This document shows, piece by piece, positions 7,091 to 15,111 of a stretch of 34,314 nucleotides of DNA. The stretch is from the NCBI GenBank assembly GCA_964587515.1, contig CAZPMO010000027.1:1-34314 (forward strand), given 5' to 3'. Position numbers and translations under genes: made by a program. The stretch is from CAZPMO01 sp964587515. GTDB lineage: Bacteria > Pseudomonadota > Alphaproteobacteria > MPNO01. How positions within the stretch are numbered: position 1 is the first letter of the stretch; every line of letters starts with the position of its first letter. The notes below the pieces were generated by a model that was not told the DNA's origin, made no database searches, and was given only the letters and a program-made list of their open reading frames with translations.

Positions 7091-8731
7091 TTACTTGCGC
7101 GCCGGGGGGCCGGCGAAGGCGCGGGCGAAGGGGCCGATGGCGTTCATGTCGATTTCGACCAGGGCCGGGCCCTCCACGTCGAGCGCCGCGCTCAGCGCCG
7201 TCCGCAGCGCGCCGGCGTCGCTGATGCGCCAGAACGGCAGCCCCATTGACTCGGCCAGCGTCGCGAAATCCGGGGTGTGCAGATCGGCGAACATGCGGCG
7301 TCCGCCGAATTTGGCGTCCTGGATATTGCGGATCACGCCGTAGCCGCCGTCGTTCATCACCAGGAAGGCGATGTCGGCCTTTTCCTGCACCGCGGCCGCG
7401 ATTTCCGGCATGGCGATGGAAAACCCGCCGTCGCCGACCAGGGCCAGCGTCTTGCGGCCGTTGGCGGCCAGCGCCGCGCCCACCGCCATGGGCGCGCCGA
7501 GCCCGATGCCGCCGCCCAGCGCGTGCACCCCGTCGCGCGGCCCCGACAGGATCGGCAGGCGGTTGCCCCAACTGGTGTTCGACAGGGTGATGTCGCGCAC
7601 CCAGATCACATCCTCCGGCGCCGCCGCCTGGACCGCGTCGAGCACCGCGTTGTAAGGGCCGAGCCCATCGCGCAATCCCGTCTCGGCGGCCTCGCGCGCG
7701 GCCGCGAGATCGCGCCCGAAGGCGCGGTCGGTGTTCATGCGGCCGTCGAGCCGCTGGGCCAACCCGACGATGGCGAGCGCCGCGTCGCCGCACACGAAAC
7801 GATCGGTCGGGTAGGACCGGTTTTCCGCCGCCGGGTCGACATCGATCTGATAAAGCGGGCGCGGCAGATCGAGCTGATATTTCAGGGTCTCGTTGCCGCG
7901 CAGCCGCGAGCCCACCACCAGCATCGCGTCGCAGGTGCGGTAGAACGCCTCGATTTCCGGCTGCAGGTTGAACGATCCCAGCGACATGGCGAAATCTTCC
8001 GGCACCACGCCGCGCCCCTGCACGCTGGTGACCACGCCGAAGCCCTGTTCGACCAGCCTTGCGACGCCGTAGCCGGCATGACGCGCGCCGCCGCCCAGCC
8101 ACAACATGGGCCGGCGGGCTTCCGCCAACGCGTCGGCCAGCGCATCCATCGCGGCCTCGTCTGGCGGCGGCAAAGATACGGCGATGGGTTCGATGTCGGC
8201 CGGCCAGTCGATTTCAGCCTCCTGCACATCGATCGGGATTTCGACGCTGACCGGGCCGGCCGGCGGCGTCAGCGCGACGCGCACGGCTTCGCGCAGCGTG
8301 CCCAGCAGGGTTTCCGGCGTCCATACCCGCCACGCCCCCTTGGACACCGCGCCCAGCATGCCGAGCTGGTCGCGGGCCTCGTGGATATAGCCCCGGTTCT
8401 GGTCGAGATAATCGCGCTCGATCTGGCCGGTGATGTGAACAAGCGGCGTGCCGGCGGTCTGGGCCTCGACCATGGAGCCGCAGGCGTTGCCGGCGGCGGT
8501 GCCGGTGCTGGTCACCGCGACGCCGAGCCGGCCGCCGACGCGGGCGCAGGCGTCGGCCATGGCCACCGCGCCGGCCTCGGTGCGGGCCGGCACGAAACGG
8601 ATGCGGTTGCGCGTGCCGATCGCATCGAGCACCGGCATGTTGTGGATGCTGATGACGCCGAAGGCATGTTCGACGCCGCAGCGTTCCAGAAAAGCCGCGA
8701 CGAGCTGGCCGGCGGTGCCGCGCTCAGACAT
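7091..8731 (-). CDS. Thiamine diphosphate-dependent enzyme (acetolactate synthase-like)
   Basis: A 546-residue protein with the three-domain layout of the acetolactate synthase/benzoylformate decarboxylase family. The N-terminal Pyr domain has the catalytic glutamate E52 in ARTEAGAVAMA. The central domain lies at about 190-330. The C-terminal PP domain has the ThDP/metal motif GDG (433-435) ending at Asn460. It would catalyse decarboxylation or carboligation of a 2-keto acid. This is not clearly the biosynthetic IlvB: there is no small-subunit gene, and it is the last gene of the Rieske/IclR operon. That context suggests cleavage or decarboxylation of a keto-acid pathway intermediate. Its ATG (8731) overlaps the preceding SDR gene by eight bases. 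The cofactor is confident, the substrate unknown. Confidence 0.87.
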   Translation of the reverse strand: MSERGTAGQLVAAFLERCGVEHAFGVISIHNMPVLDAIGTRNRIRFVPARTEAGAVAMADACARVGGRLGVAVTSTGTAAGNACGSMVEAQTAGTPLVHITGQIERDYLDQNRGYIHEARDQLGMLGAVSKGAWRVWTPETLLGTLREAVRVALTPPAGPVSVEIPIDVQEAEIDWPADIEPIAVSLPPPDEAAMDALADALAEARRPMLWLGGGARHAGYGVARLVEQGFGVVTSVQGRGVVPEDFAMSLGSFNLQPEIEAFYRTCDAMLVVGSRLRGNETLKYQLDLPRPLYQIDVDPAAENRSYPTDRFVCGDAALAIVGLAQRLDGRMNTDRAFGRDLAAAREAAETGLRDGLGPYNAVLDAVQAAAPEDVIWVRDITLSNTSWGNRLPILSGPRDGVHALGGGIGLGAPMAVGAALAANGRKTLALVGDGGFSIAMPEIAAAVQEKADIAFLVMNDGGYGVIRNIQDAKFGGRRMFADLHTPDFATLAESMGLPFWRISDAGALRTALSAALDVEGPALVEIDMNAIGPFARAFAGPPARK

Positions 8732-9518
8732 GTATCGCGTGTCCGCCGGAAAGATCGAGCGACGCGCCGGTAATATAGGAGGCGAGAGGCGAGGCGAGGA
8801 ACACGATGGCCGCGGCCGGCTCCTCGGGGCGGCCGAACCGGCCGAGCGGGATACCGCGATCGCGCGCGAGGTCGGCCATCCATTCTTCGCGGGTCATGTT
8901 CTTGGGCCCTTCCGCGTCATAGCGTCGCCGCCATTGCCCGGATTCGATAAGCCCCAGCAGAATGGAGTTCACCCGGATGCCCTTGGGCGCGAATTCGTTG
9001 GCCATGGATTTGGCGAGGTTGAGCACGCCGGCCCGCGCCGCCGAGGTCGCGATCATGTGGGGTCCGGGCTTCAGCGCCAGCAGCGCGTTGACGCACACGA
9101 TGGCGCCGCACTCGGAGGCCTCCAAAAGCGGCAGGAAAGCTCGGGTCGGGCGGAGGATGCTGAAAAATTTGAGGTCCAGTTCCTCGCGCCAGGTGTCGTC
9201 TTCGGTGTTGGCGAAGGTGCCGCGCCCGGCGCGCCCGGCATTGTTGACCAGCACGTCGACGCCGCCGAAACGGTCGCGCACCGCGTCGCGCAGGGCGTCG
9301 ACCTGGCCGATGTCGAGCACGTCGCAAGTCATGACCAGCAGATTTTCAGCCCCGAACGTGGCCTCGAGATCGGCGCGCGCCGCGTCGAGCCGTGCGTTAT
9401 CGCGCCCGCAGATCGCGACCCGCGCGCCATCGCCGAGCAGCAGCCGCGCCGTTTCCAGCCCGATGCCCGACGACCCGCCGGTCACCACCGCGACCTTGTC
9501 CTTTAAGCCTGACTCCAC
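8724..9518 (-). CDS. SDR-family protein lacking the canonical Tyr-Lys pair
   Basis: A 264-residue Rossmann-fold short-chain dehydrogenase/reductase. The cofactor loop is TGGSSGIG (13-20) and the structural NNAG motif is at 92-95. Where classical SDRs have YxxxK, the sequence reads PHMIATSAARAG (153-164): the Tyr position is Met155 and the Lys position is Ser159. Unless chemistry is carried by other residues, it is not a standard oxidoreductase. The C-terminal SGGHAIHV end is normal for the family. The start chosen is GTG at 9518, with AGGAAAGGA eight bases upstream; the open frame continues upstream but reads into the IclR gene. It overlaps the ThDP gene by eight bases, and that coupling hints at a joint step. 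Confidence 0.82.
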   Translation of the reverse strand: MESGLKDKVAVVTGGSSGIGLETARLLLGDGARVAICGRDNARLDAARADLEATFGAENLLVMTCDVLDIGQVDALRDAVRDRFGGVDVLVNNAGRAGRGTFANTEDDTWREELDLKFFSILRPTRAFLPLLEASECGAIVCVNALLALKPGPHMIATSAARAGVLNLAKSMANEFAPKGIRVNSILLGLIESGQWRRRYDAEGPKNMTREEWMADLARDRGIPLGRFGRPEEPAAAIVFLASPLASYITGASLDLSGGHAIHV

Positions 9519-9555
9519 CGCATGGTTCCTTTCCTGGCCTTTTCTGGTCTCCGTC

Positions 9556-10359
9556 TTACTCGGCCGCCGTGCGCGACAGGCCGGAATTGCCGCCAATCAA
9601 GGATGATATCGCGTCGGCCGCGCGAAGCACACTCTCCCTGATCGCGCCCTCGAGCGCGCCCGCATCGACCGATTGTTCGGCGGCGGTGACATTGATGGCG
9701 GCGACCGCCCGGCCGCCGGCGTCGCGCACCGGGGCGGCGACGCTGACCACGCCACGCTCGTAAAACGACCGGCTGACCACGTAACCTCGCCGCCGGTCCT
9801 CGGCCAGCAGCGCGCGCAACGCCGAGAGGTCCACCGGGGTCTGGTCGGTGAATTTCTCCAGCGCGCGGTCGCGATAGAGCGTCTCGAATTCGCCGTCGCC
9901 GAGATCGGCCAGCAACGCCCGGCCCATGGACGATGCATGCGCGGCGAGCCGCGAGCCGACGCGGATATTGCTGGTCAGCGCGGAACGCCCGGCATAGCGG
10001 CTGAGATAGATGATATCGGCGTGGTCGCGGACCGCGAGATGGGACGACGCGCCGGTCTCGTCGCGCAGCCGTTCGAGGGCGGGGCGCGCAACCTCGCTGA
10101 GCTCCCGCGAGGCGAGATATTCGAAGCCGAGCCCGAGCACCGCCGAGCCCAGCCGGTAGGTCTTCGCGCCGTCGACGCGGCTCAGAAAACCCATGGTCTC
10201 CAGCGTATGGGCGAGCCGGAATACGGTGGTGCGCGGCAGGTCCAGCGCTCGGGCAAGCTCGCCGGGCCCTAGCTCCGGCGTCTCGCGCGTAAAGCAGGAC
10301 AGCAGCCGCAACCCGCGCTGCAGGCCGGGCACCACATAGCGGTCCTTTTCAGTCGTCAT
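9556..10359 (-). CDS. IclR-family transcriptional regulator
   Basis: A 267-residue regulator of normal IclR length. A winged helix-turn-helix occupies residues 10-70, with the recognition helix around LPRTTVFRLAHTL (41-53). The C-terminal effector domain (about 85-260) has the usual GSRLAAHASSMGRALLA segment. IclR proteins bind palindromes of about 15-16 bases and respond to small aromatic or organic acids. The start is ATG 10359 (MTTEKDRYVV), where the family similarity begins; an upstream in-frame extension is not credible. The gene lies inside the operon it probably controls, between the alpha/beta hydrolase and an SDR. The only good IclR-type palindromes I found are at 13889-13923, overlapping the promoter of the first gene, which suggests autoregulated repression relieved by a pathway compound. 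Confidence 0.9.
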   Translation of the reverse strand: MTTEKDRYVVPGLQRGLRLLSCFTRETPELGPGELARALDLPRTTVFRLAHTLETMGFLSRVDGAKTYRLGSAVLGLGFEYLASRELSEVARPALERLRDETGASSHLAVRDHADIIYLSRYAGRSALTSNIRVGSRLAAHASSMGRALLADLGDGEFETLYRDRALEKFTDQTPVDLSALRALLAEDRRRGYVVSRSFYERGVVSVAAPVRDAGGRAVAAINVTAAEQSVDAGALEGAIRESVLRAADAISSLIGGNSGLSRTAAE

Positions 10360-10387
10360 GCCAGACCACCAATCTTGGTCGCGCCGG

Positions 10388-11194
10388 TCATGTTTGACCG
10401 GCAATGAAGTCGAGCAGCGCCGCATTGAACACCGCCGGGTTTTCCACGTAGGAGGCATGGCCGAGCCCGTCGAGGGTGCGGTAGCTGGCGCCGGGGATCG
10501 CCTCGGCGATGCGCCGGTTCAGCGCTTCCGGCGTAACGGTATCGGCGCCGCCGCACATCACCTGCGCCGGCGCGGCGATGGTCGCGAGATCGTCATAGGC
10601 GTCGGCGGCGTGCAGCATACGCGCCGCCTGGCAATAGCCGTCCACGCGCAATGCCGACATCACGGTCTTGACCCTGGAATGCGCCTCGGGCGATGCGTCG
10701 GGCGAGAGAACTTGCTTCGACCGGTTTTCGGCCATGCCGCTCGGGCCGAGCTCGCGGATCGCGCGGATACGCGCATCGCGTCGGACCACGCGTTGTTCGT
10801 CATCGGCCTTGCCGTATCCCGGCGTCGCGTCGGCCAGCGTCACGCTCAACAGGCGGTCGGGATAGCGCGCGCAGAACGACGACGCGATCACGCTGCCCAG
10901 CGAATGTCCCACCAGATGAACCGCCGCGATGTCGAGCCCGTCGAGCAAGCCGCGAGCGGCGCGGGCGTAATCGGCCGCCGCCGGGGTTTCGTCGGTCAGC
11001 GGATCCGAGCCGCCATAGCCCGGCGCGTCCCAGGCGACCACGCGTAGCGCGCCGCCAAGCCCGTCGAACTGACCTTCCCAGGACGCCGACCCCGACCCGA
11101 TGCCGTGCAGCAGCAGCGCGGGCGGCCCCGCGCCGGCGTCGCGATAGGCGACGGCGCGGCCGTCGACGGTGACGGATTTCAACTCGGGCAGCAT
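10388..11194 (-). CDS. Alpha/beta hydrolase
   Basis: A 268-residue alpha/beta-hydrolase-fold enzyme. The oxyanion-hole HG is at 30-31, and the nucleophile elbow GHSLG places Ser98 as nucleophile. An acid lies in CGGADTVTPE and the C-terminal histidine in GLGHASYVENP. The family includes meta-cleavage product hydrolases, enol-lactone hydrolases and esterases. In this operon, with a Rieske oxygenase upstream and an IclR gene 28 bases downstream, cleavage of an ester, lactone or C-C bond in a ring-degradation intermediate is plausible. The motif set alone does not decide which. It follows the cupin gene by 15 bases. Confidence 0.88.
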   Translation of the reverse strand: MLPELKSVTVDGRAVAYRDAGAGPPALLLHGIGSGSASWEGQFDGLGGALRVVAWDAPGYGGSDPLTDETPAAADYARAARGLLDGLDIAAVHLVGHSLGSVIASSFCARYPDRLLSVTLADATPGYGKADDEQRVVRRDARIRAIRELGPSGMAENRSKQVLSPDASPEAHSRVKTVMSALRVDGYCQAARMLHAADAYDDLATIAAPAQVMCGGADTVTPEALNRRIAEAIPGASYRTLDGLGHASYVENPAVFNAALLDFIAGQT

Positions 11195-11209
11195 GGCGCG
11201 CGGCTCGGT

Positions 11210-11734
11210 TCAGCGCTTGACGCTGGCCAGGGGATGGTCGGGCGGATAGGTCGGGGTCACCGGCTTGGACGCGCCCAGCATCACGCACATCAGGGCTTCT
11301 TCCTGGCCGTGATTGATCAGCCCGCGATAGACCCCGGCCGGCACCGAGATCAAATCGCGCTCGCGCAGCTCGGTCTCATATCTTTCGCCCTCGTGATCGA
11401 CGGTCAGCATGATCTTGCCGCGCAGCATGAAGAACACTTCCTCGACATCCACATGGATATGGCTCGGCCCTTCGCAGCCGGGCGGCAGCACCATGGTCGA
11501 GAAGGTGAAATGTTCGGACTGCACCGTATTTTCGTCGCTGCCGACCCCGGTGCCGCCGGTGCCGAGATAGCGCATCTGGGCGCGTTTGTATTTGGGATCG
11601 AAATCGGCCTGGAATTTCAGCGCGTCCCAATCATAGGTACGGGTCTCGTACCGCGCGATCCTTGTGTTCACCCAGTCTTCGAGGCTTTGGTCGGCCGGTT
11701 TCGCATCGGCCATGGTCGCGACGTCGGCGCTCAT
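11210..11734 (-). CDS. Cupin-domain protein
   Basis: A 174-residue single-domain cupin. The first cupin motif is GPSHIHVDVEEVFFMLRG, with metal ligands likely at His92, His94 and Glu98 or Glu99. The second motif region is around LISVPAGVYRGLINHG with a histidine. The first ~70 residues form an extension with few recognisable features. Cupins of this type are small metal-dependent dioxygenases, isomerases or binding proteins. The position just after the Rieske oxygenase and SDR suggests processing of an oxidised intermediate. It has a good ribosome site (AAGGAGAG) before ATG 11734, and lies 16 bases from each neighbour. The specific reaction is unknown. Confidence 0.83.
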   Translation of the reverse strand: MSADVATMADAKPADQSLEDWVNTRIARYETRTYDWDALKFQADFDPKYKRAQMRYLGTGGTGVGSDENTVQSEHFTFSTMVLPPGCEGPSHIHVDVEEVFFMLRGKIMLTVDHEGERYETELRERDLISVPAGVYRGLINHGQEEALMCVMLGASKPVTPTYPPDHPLASVKR

Positions 11735-11750
11735 TGTTTCTCTCCTTGGT

Positions 11751-12512
11751 TCAGTTCATCACGAAGCCGCCGTTGAGCGGCAATAATTGTCCGGTCACGA
11801 AATCCGCCGCATCCGACAGCAGATACATGGCCGCGCCCACGACGTCTTCCGGGCGCTGTTCGCGCGGCATGGCGCGGCCGTCCACATAGAGCCGGTGGCG
11901 TTCTTCCGGCACGTATTCAGTGGCCTCGACCAGGGTCAGGCCGGGCGCGATGGCGTTCACCGCGATGTCGTCGGGGCCAAGCTCGCGGGCCAGCGACCGC
12001 GTCATCGCGATCACCGCGCCTTTCGAGGACACGTAGTGCAGCAGCCGCGGCGCGCCCCACAGCGCGGTGTCGGAGGCGAGATTGACGATCTTGCCGTTGC
12101 CCGCCGCGCGCAGATGCGGCAGGCACGCCTTGACCATCAGCCAGGTGCCCCGGACATTGACCGTCATCACCCGGTCCCAGGTCTCGATATCGATTTCCTC
12201 GCAGGTCTTGCCGCCGATGCCGGTCGCGATGGCGGCATTGTTGATCAGCCCGTCGATGCCGCCGAGACGATCCGACGCGGCCGCCGCCAGCGCCTCCACC
12301 GAATTGGGATCGGCGAGGTCAACCGGTTCGAAATGGGCCTCCGCCCCGCTGCCGGCGATCGCGGCCGCGGTCTCGCGTCCGGCATCGTCCAGGATATCGG
12401 CCAGCACCAGCCGCGCGCCGGCGCGCGCCGCCTCTTCGGCGAAGGCGCGCCCGAGACCGCGCGCGGCCCCGGTGATCACGATTCGCTTGCCGGTCAGTGA
12501 AACCACGGACAT
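11751..12512 (-). CDS. SDR-family oxidoreductase
   Basis: A 253-residue classical short-chain dehydrogenase. It shows the TGAARGLG cofactor loop (residues 14-21), an acidic residue after the second strand (LADILDD) favouring NAD(H), NNAA in the middle, and an intact HYVSSKGAV catalytic segment with the YxxxK pair. The C-terminus ends in QLLPLNGGFVMN. The start is ATG 12512 (MSVVSLTGKR), eight bases after the Rieske gene stop. The same frame is open far upstream, but that part is antisense-frame reading of the Rieske gene. It likely oxidises or reduces the hydroxylated product, for example as a dihydrodiol or alcohol dehydrogenase. Unlike the SDR at 8724-9518 it keeps all catalytic residues. 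Confidence 0.88.
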   Translation of the reverse strand: MSVVSLTGKRIVITGAARGLGRAFAEEAARAGARLVLADILDDAGRETAAAIAGSGAEAHFEPVDLADPNSVEALAAAASDRLGGIDGLINNAAIATGIGGKTCEEIDIETWDRVMTVNVRGTWLMVKACLPHLRAAGNGKIVNLASDTALWGAPRLLHYVSSKGAVIAMTRSLARELGPDDIAVNAIAPGLTLVEATEYVPEERHRLYVDGRAMPREQRPEDVVGAAMYLLSDAADFVTGQLLPLNGGFVMN

Positions 12513-12520
12513 GGCGCGAC

Positions 12521-13561
12521 TTACTCGGCCGCTTCTTGCCGGGCGGCCAGCGCGTCGAGCTGGCGTCCCGCCTCCTCGGCTTGCAGGCGCCGCACCCGCG
12601 CGAGACCGGTGTCGTGCTGATAGAGGAATTCCTGGTCCCGCGCGTCCGACGGCATGCCCTCGAGGATGAGGCGGTCCTGCTCGAGCACGTCCCAGTGCAG
12701 CCCTTCGAGCCGCGCCCGGTACATGAACTTCCAGAGATCGCGTTCCCAGCCCTTGACCTTGCGGGTGCGCCAGAAGAAGACGCGGCAATTGTCGTTGTCG
12801 ATCGGGGTGACGAACCCGAGGATGCCGAACTCGCCGCCCGGCCCCGCGTTCTTTCGATACGGCAGCGTCAGCCGCAGCCATTGCGCGCCGGTGTCGCCGA
12901 ACTCGACCCAATCGAAATTGACGCCCTTTTGGTCGGTCTTTTCGAAGATGAACCCGGTATCGGTTTCGCGGGTATGCATCCTGGCTTCTTTTTCGCCCTC
13001 CGACATGGAGTGCGAGACGGCATGCAGATAGGTGCCGTGCATCGGGTCCATGACGTTGTCGACCGCATAGCCGTGATTGCATTGCCAATGCGCGGTGCAC
13101 AGTATCCCGCCCCATTCGTCGGACGCGAACTGCTCCGGCATTTCGAACTCGACCGGCTCGGGGTGAAGCTCATCGCCGAACCAGGCGAAGATCGCATCCA
13201 TATGCTCCATGAGAGGATAGGATTTGACTGCCTTTTCCCCTTCCATCGAGCATTTGTCCACGGCCGGGACGTTGACCACCACGCCGTCGCCATCGGTCTC
13301 GACGCCGTGATACCAGCAGGCGAGGCGATCGCCGAGGTTCCAGCCCATGGAAAGGCGCGCGCCCCGGTGCGGGCATCGGTCCTCCAGCATGTGAGCCACA
13401 CCCTGCCTGTCGCGCCACAGCACCACCGGCTCGCCGAGCCGCATCAGGCCGAGCGGTTTGTCGCCGACCATCCAGCTCGGCACCACCGGGTACCAGCGAT
13501 TACGCAGACCGAGATCGACAAGAGCCTCGACCTGTTCGGGAGAAACGGAATTCGCGGCCAT
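12521..13561 (-). CDS. Rieske [2Fe-2S] aromatic-ring-hydroxylating-type oxygenase
   Basis: A 346-residue oxygenase component. The Rieske cluster ligands are C63-P-H65 and C82-W-Y-H85. The mononuclear iron site is in the stretch NVMDPMHGTYLH, with D172, H175 and H180. Length and layout fit the single-subunit phthalate/vanillate/dicamba-type group rather than the two-subunit dioxygenases. It would use O2 and electrons from a separate reductase/ferredoxin; neither is in the window, so the electron source must lie elsewhere. ATG 13561 has a strong AAGGAGG site. It is the second gene of the nine-gene operon and is the best guide to its role: hydroxylation or O-demethylation of a cyclic substrate. 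Confidence 0.92.
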   Translation of the reverse strand: MAANSVSPEQVEALVDLGLRNRWYPVVPSWMVGDKPLGLMRLGEPVVLWRDRQGVAHMLEDRCPHRGARLSMGWNLGDRLACWYHGVETDGDGVVVNVPAVDKCSMEGEKAVKSYPLMEHMDAIFAWFGDELHPEPVEFEMPEQFASDEWGGILCTAHWQCNHGYAVDNVMDPMHGTYLHAVSHSMSEGEKEARMHTRETDTGFIFEKTDQKGVNFDWVEFGDTGAQWLRLTLPYRKNAGPGGEFGILGFVTPIDNDNCRVFFWRTRKVKGWERDLWKFMYRARLEGLHWDVLEQDRLILEGMPSDARDQEFLYQHDTGLARVRRLQAEEAGRQLDALAARQEAAE

Positions 13562-13595
13562 ATCTGGGCCTCCTTATTTGAATCTCGGGATCCGT

Positions 13596-13853
13596 TCAGC
13601 GCCGGTCGGGCTGGAACTGACGATCGCCGAGGCGCTTCATTTCGGCTTCGAAAATCGCCTCGGTCCAGGCGCCGCCGCCATCCGGCTTCAGTGCTGTCCG
13701 GTTCAGCCGCGCGACGATAGTCCCGATCTCATACTCCTGATCATCGAAAATGGCTTCCAACGCCTCGACCAGGGCCTTCTCGTAGCTGCTCGGCTCGACG
13801 CCCTGACGCGTCTGCCACACGATGTTTTCCGGTTCCAGATAGTCCGCGCCCAT
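13596..13853 (-). CDS. Small protein with recombinase-like helix-turn-helix
   Basis: An 85-residue acidic protein. It reads as short helices: SSYEKALVEALEAIF, then EYEIGTIVARLNRT, then AWTEAIFEAEMKRLG. The pattern resembles small proteins annotated as recombinase-like helix-turn-helix domain proteins that often sit directly before Rieske oxygenase genes; this recall is from memory and not verified. It begins at ATG 13853 after GGGGAAGGGCA and ends 34 bases before the Rieske start. As first gene of the operon under the IclR-type operator it could be an assembly or accessory factor for the oxygenase, or a regulator. No enzyme motif is visible. Confidence 0.7.
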   Translation of the reverse strand: MGADYLEPENIVWQTRQGVEPSSYEKALVEALEAIFDDQEYEIGTIVARLNRTALKPDGGGAWTEAIFEAEMKRLGDRQFQPDRR

Positions 13854-13888
13854 TGCCCTTCCCCATGTTGGTGATGGTCAGTTTTTAT

Positions 13889-13923
13889 GTTTCATATACG
13901 AAACACGGTTTCATATATAGAAT
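13889..13923. promoter_or_regulatory. Tandem IclR-type operator palindromes
   Basis: GTTTCATATACGAAAC (13889-13904) is a 16-base palindrome with only one mismatched pair of positions. GTTTCATATATAGAAT (13908-13923) repeats it 19 bases on with a weaker second half. The GTTTC-N6-GAAAC form is typical of IclR-family binding sites. The second copy overlaps the -10 box of the minus-strand promoter and the first lies just downstream, so binding should block transcription. The likely ligand is the IclR protein at 9556-10359. Confidence 0.65.
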
Positions 13924-13947
13924 ATTGGCAGTCGCGAGGCGAGTCAA
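13919..13947 (-). promoter_or_regulatory. Sigma70-type promoter of the Rieske operon
   Basis: On the minus strand TTGACT (13947-13942, five of six) is separated by 17 bases from TATTCT (13924-13919, four of six). The start of transcription would be near 13912, giving a leader of about 60 bases before ATG 13853. The operator pair covers the -10 box and the start site. Confidence 0.6.
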
Positions 13948-14154
13948 GGCCGATTCGGCGCCCGATTGAACCCCGATAAAGTGAAGGATAACCGGGGAAA
14001 ATCGGTATCGAAATATTCCTGTCGCTTGTTACACTCATACCCGTGATAGGCATTTCGTCGAGATGCCGGAACGGAATGAGGCGCGTGAACGTTGAAGAGC
14101 CGCCAGACCTGGGTGCGTTATTCACCGGTGCGCAATTGCGACTGACTGGATCAC

Positions 14155-15075
14155 ATGTTTACCAGCGTATTGAATCGCTTGAATGGCCTCAGGCAACCGG
14201 CTGACCGGCCCGATCGGACGACCGCGATGCTAGCCCCGGACACCGAGGCGGCGGCCCACGCGCTTGCGGTCACCAAGGCGGCCGGGTCGTCGTTCTTCTG
14301 GGCGATGCGGACGCTGCCCAATGAGCGCCGCGAGGCGATGTACGCGATCTACGCCTTTTGCCGGGAGGTCGACGATATCGCCGACGGTGAAGATCCCGCC
14401 AGTGAAAAGCATCGTCTCCTGGAAGAGTGGCGGGCCGAGATCGGCCGGCTCTATGACGGCGGCCCGGTCTGTCTCACGGCGCGCGCGCTGTCCGCGCCGG
14501 TCCGTGCGTTTGGTTTGAGACGCGAGGATTTCATCGCCGTGATCGACGGCATGGATATGGATGTCGACGACGGTATCGAGGCGCCAAGCATGGAGGAACT
14601 CGAGACCTATTGCCGCCGCGTCGCCGGCGCGGTCGGGCTGCTGTCGATCCGCGCGTTCGGCGCGTCGCAGCCGAGGGCGGAGGAATTCGCCATCGCACTG
14701 GGCTCCGCGCTGCAATTGACCAACATCTTGCGCGACGTAAAGCAGGACGCCGAGATCGGCCGGCTTTACCTGCCGCGTGAAATGCTTCTTGCGCACGGCA
14801 TCCAATCGCGGGACCCCCGCGAGGTGCTGTCGCATCCGGCGCTGCCCGGGGTGTGCGCCGACGTCGCGGCGATGGCGTGGGCGCGCTTTGCCGAGGCGGA
14901 GGACGCGCTGGCCGCCTGCCCCGGACCGGCGCTTCGGCCCGCGGTGGTGATGATGATGATGTACCGGCTGATCCTTGAACGGCTGGTGGAGCGGGGCTGG
15001 AACGATCTCGGCCGGCCCATAGAAATTTCCAAGGCAAGAAAGATATGGATCGCGATTCGCTACGGTCTGTTGTAG
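14155..15075 (+). CDS. hpnD: Presqualene diphosphate synthase HpnD
   Basis: A 306-residue squalene/phytoene synthase-family enzyme. It has the GSSFFWAMRTLPNERREAMYAIYAFCREVDDIAD block (first Asp-rich motif, about residues 44-77) and the second motif in LTNILRDVKQDAEIGRLYLP. The SSFFWAM/AIYAFCREVDDIAD wording is typical of HpnD, which condenses two farnesyl diphosphates to presqualene diphosphate in bacterial squalene synthesis. The partner enzymes HpnC and HpnE, which convert that product to squalene, are not in the window. Start: ATG 14155 gives a 24-residue leader before MLAPDTEAAAHAL; ATG 14227 is an equally reasonable start and would give 282 residues. shc follows 135 bases downstream, supporting the assignment. 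Confidence 0.88.
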   Translation: MFTSVLNRLNGLRQPADRPDRTTAMLAPDTEAAAHALAVTKAAGSSFFWAMRTLPNERREAMYAIYAFCREVDDIADGEDPASEKHRLLEEWRAEIGRLYDGGPVCLTARALSAPVRAFGLRREDFIAVIDGMDMDVDDGIEAPSMEELETYCRRVAGAVGLLSIRAFGASQPRAEEFAIALGSALQLTNILRDVKQDAEIGRLYLPREMLLAHGIQSRDPREVLSHPALPGVCADVAAMAWARFAEAEDALAACPGPALRPAVVMMMMYRLILERLVERGWNDLGRPIEISKARKIWIAIRYGLL

Positions 15076-15111
15076 TGATCAGATGTAGAGGGCTAGCCGA
15101 AAGTTACTGGT

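Larger units (their letters stand above)
13854..14154. other. Divergent intergenic region between Rieske operon and hpnD
   Basis: These 301 bases hold the promoter and two operator palindromes listed separately (13889-13947). From 13950 to 14154 I see no clear promoter for hpnD and no convincing gene. A 42-codon open frame from 14076 on the plus strand has no supporting feature. Confidence 0.6.

Noticed and set aside
7277..8773. A 498-codon plus-strand open frame opposite the ThDP enzyme
   Set aside because: The minus-strand frame carries clear ThDP motifs; the plus-strand product has no recognisable features.
12513..13115. N-terminal extension of the SDR gene at 11751
   Set aside because: The extension is out-of-frame reading of the Rieske gene; SDR similarity starts right after ATG 12512.
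14076..14204. A 42-codon open frame before hpnD
   Set aside because: No convincing ribosome site or similarity; it overlaps hpnD in another frame.
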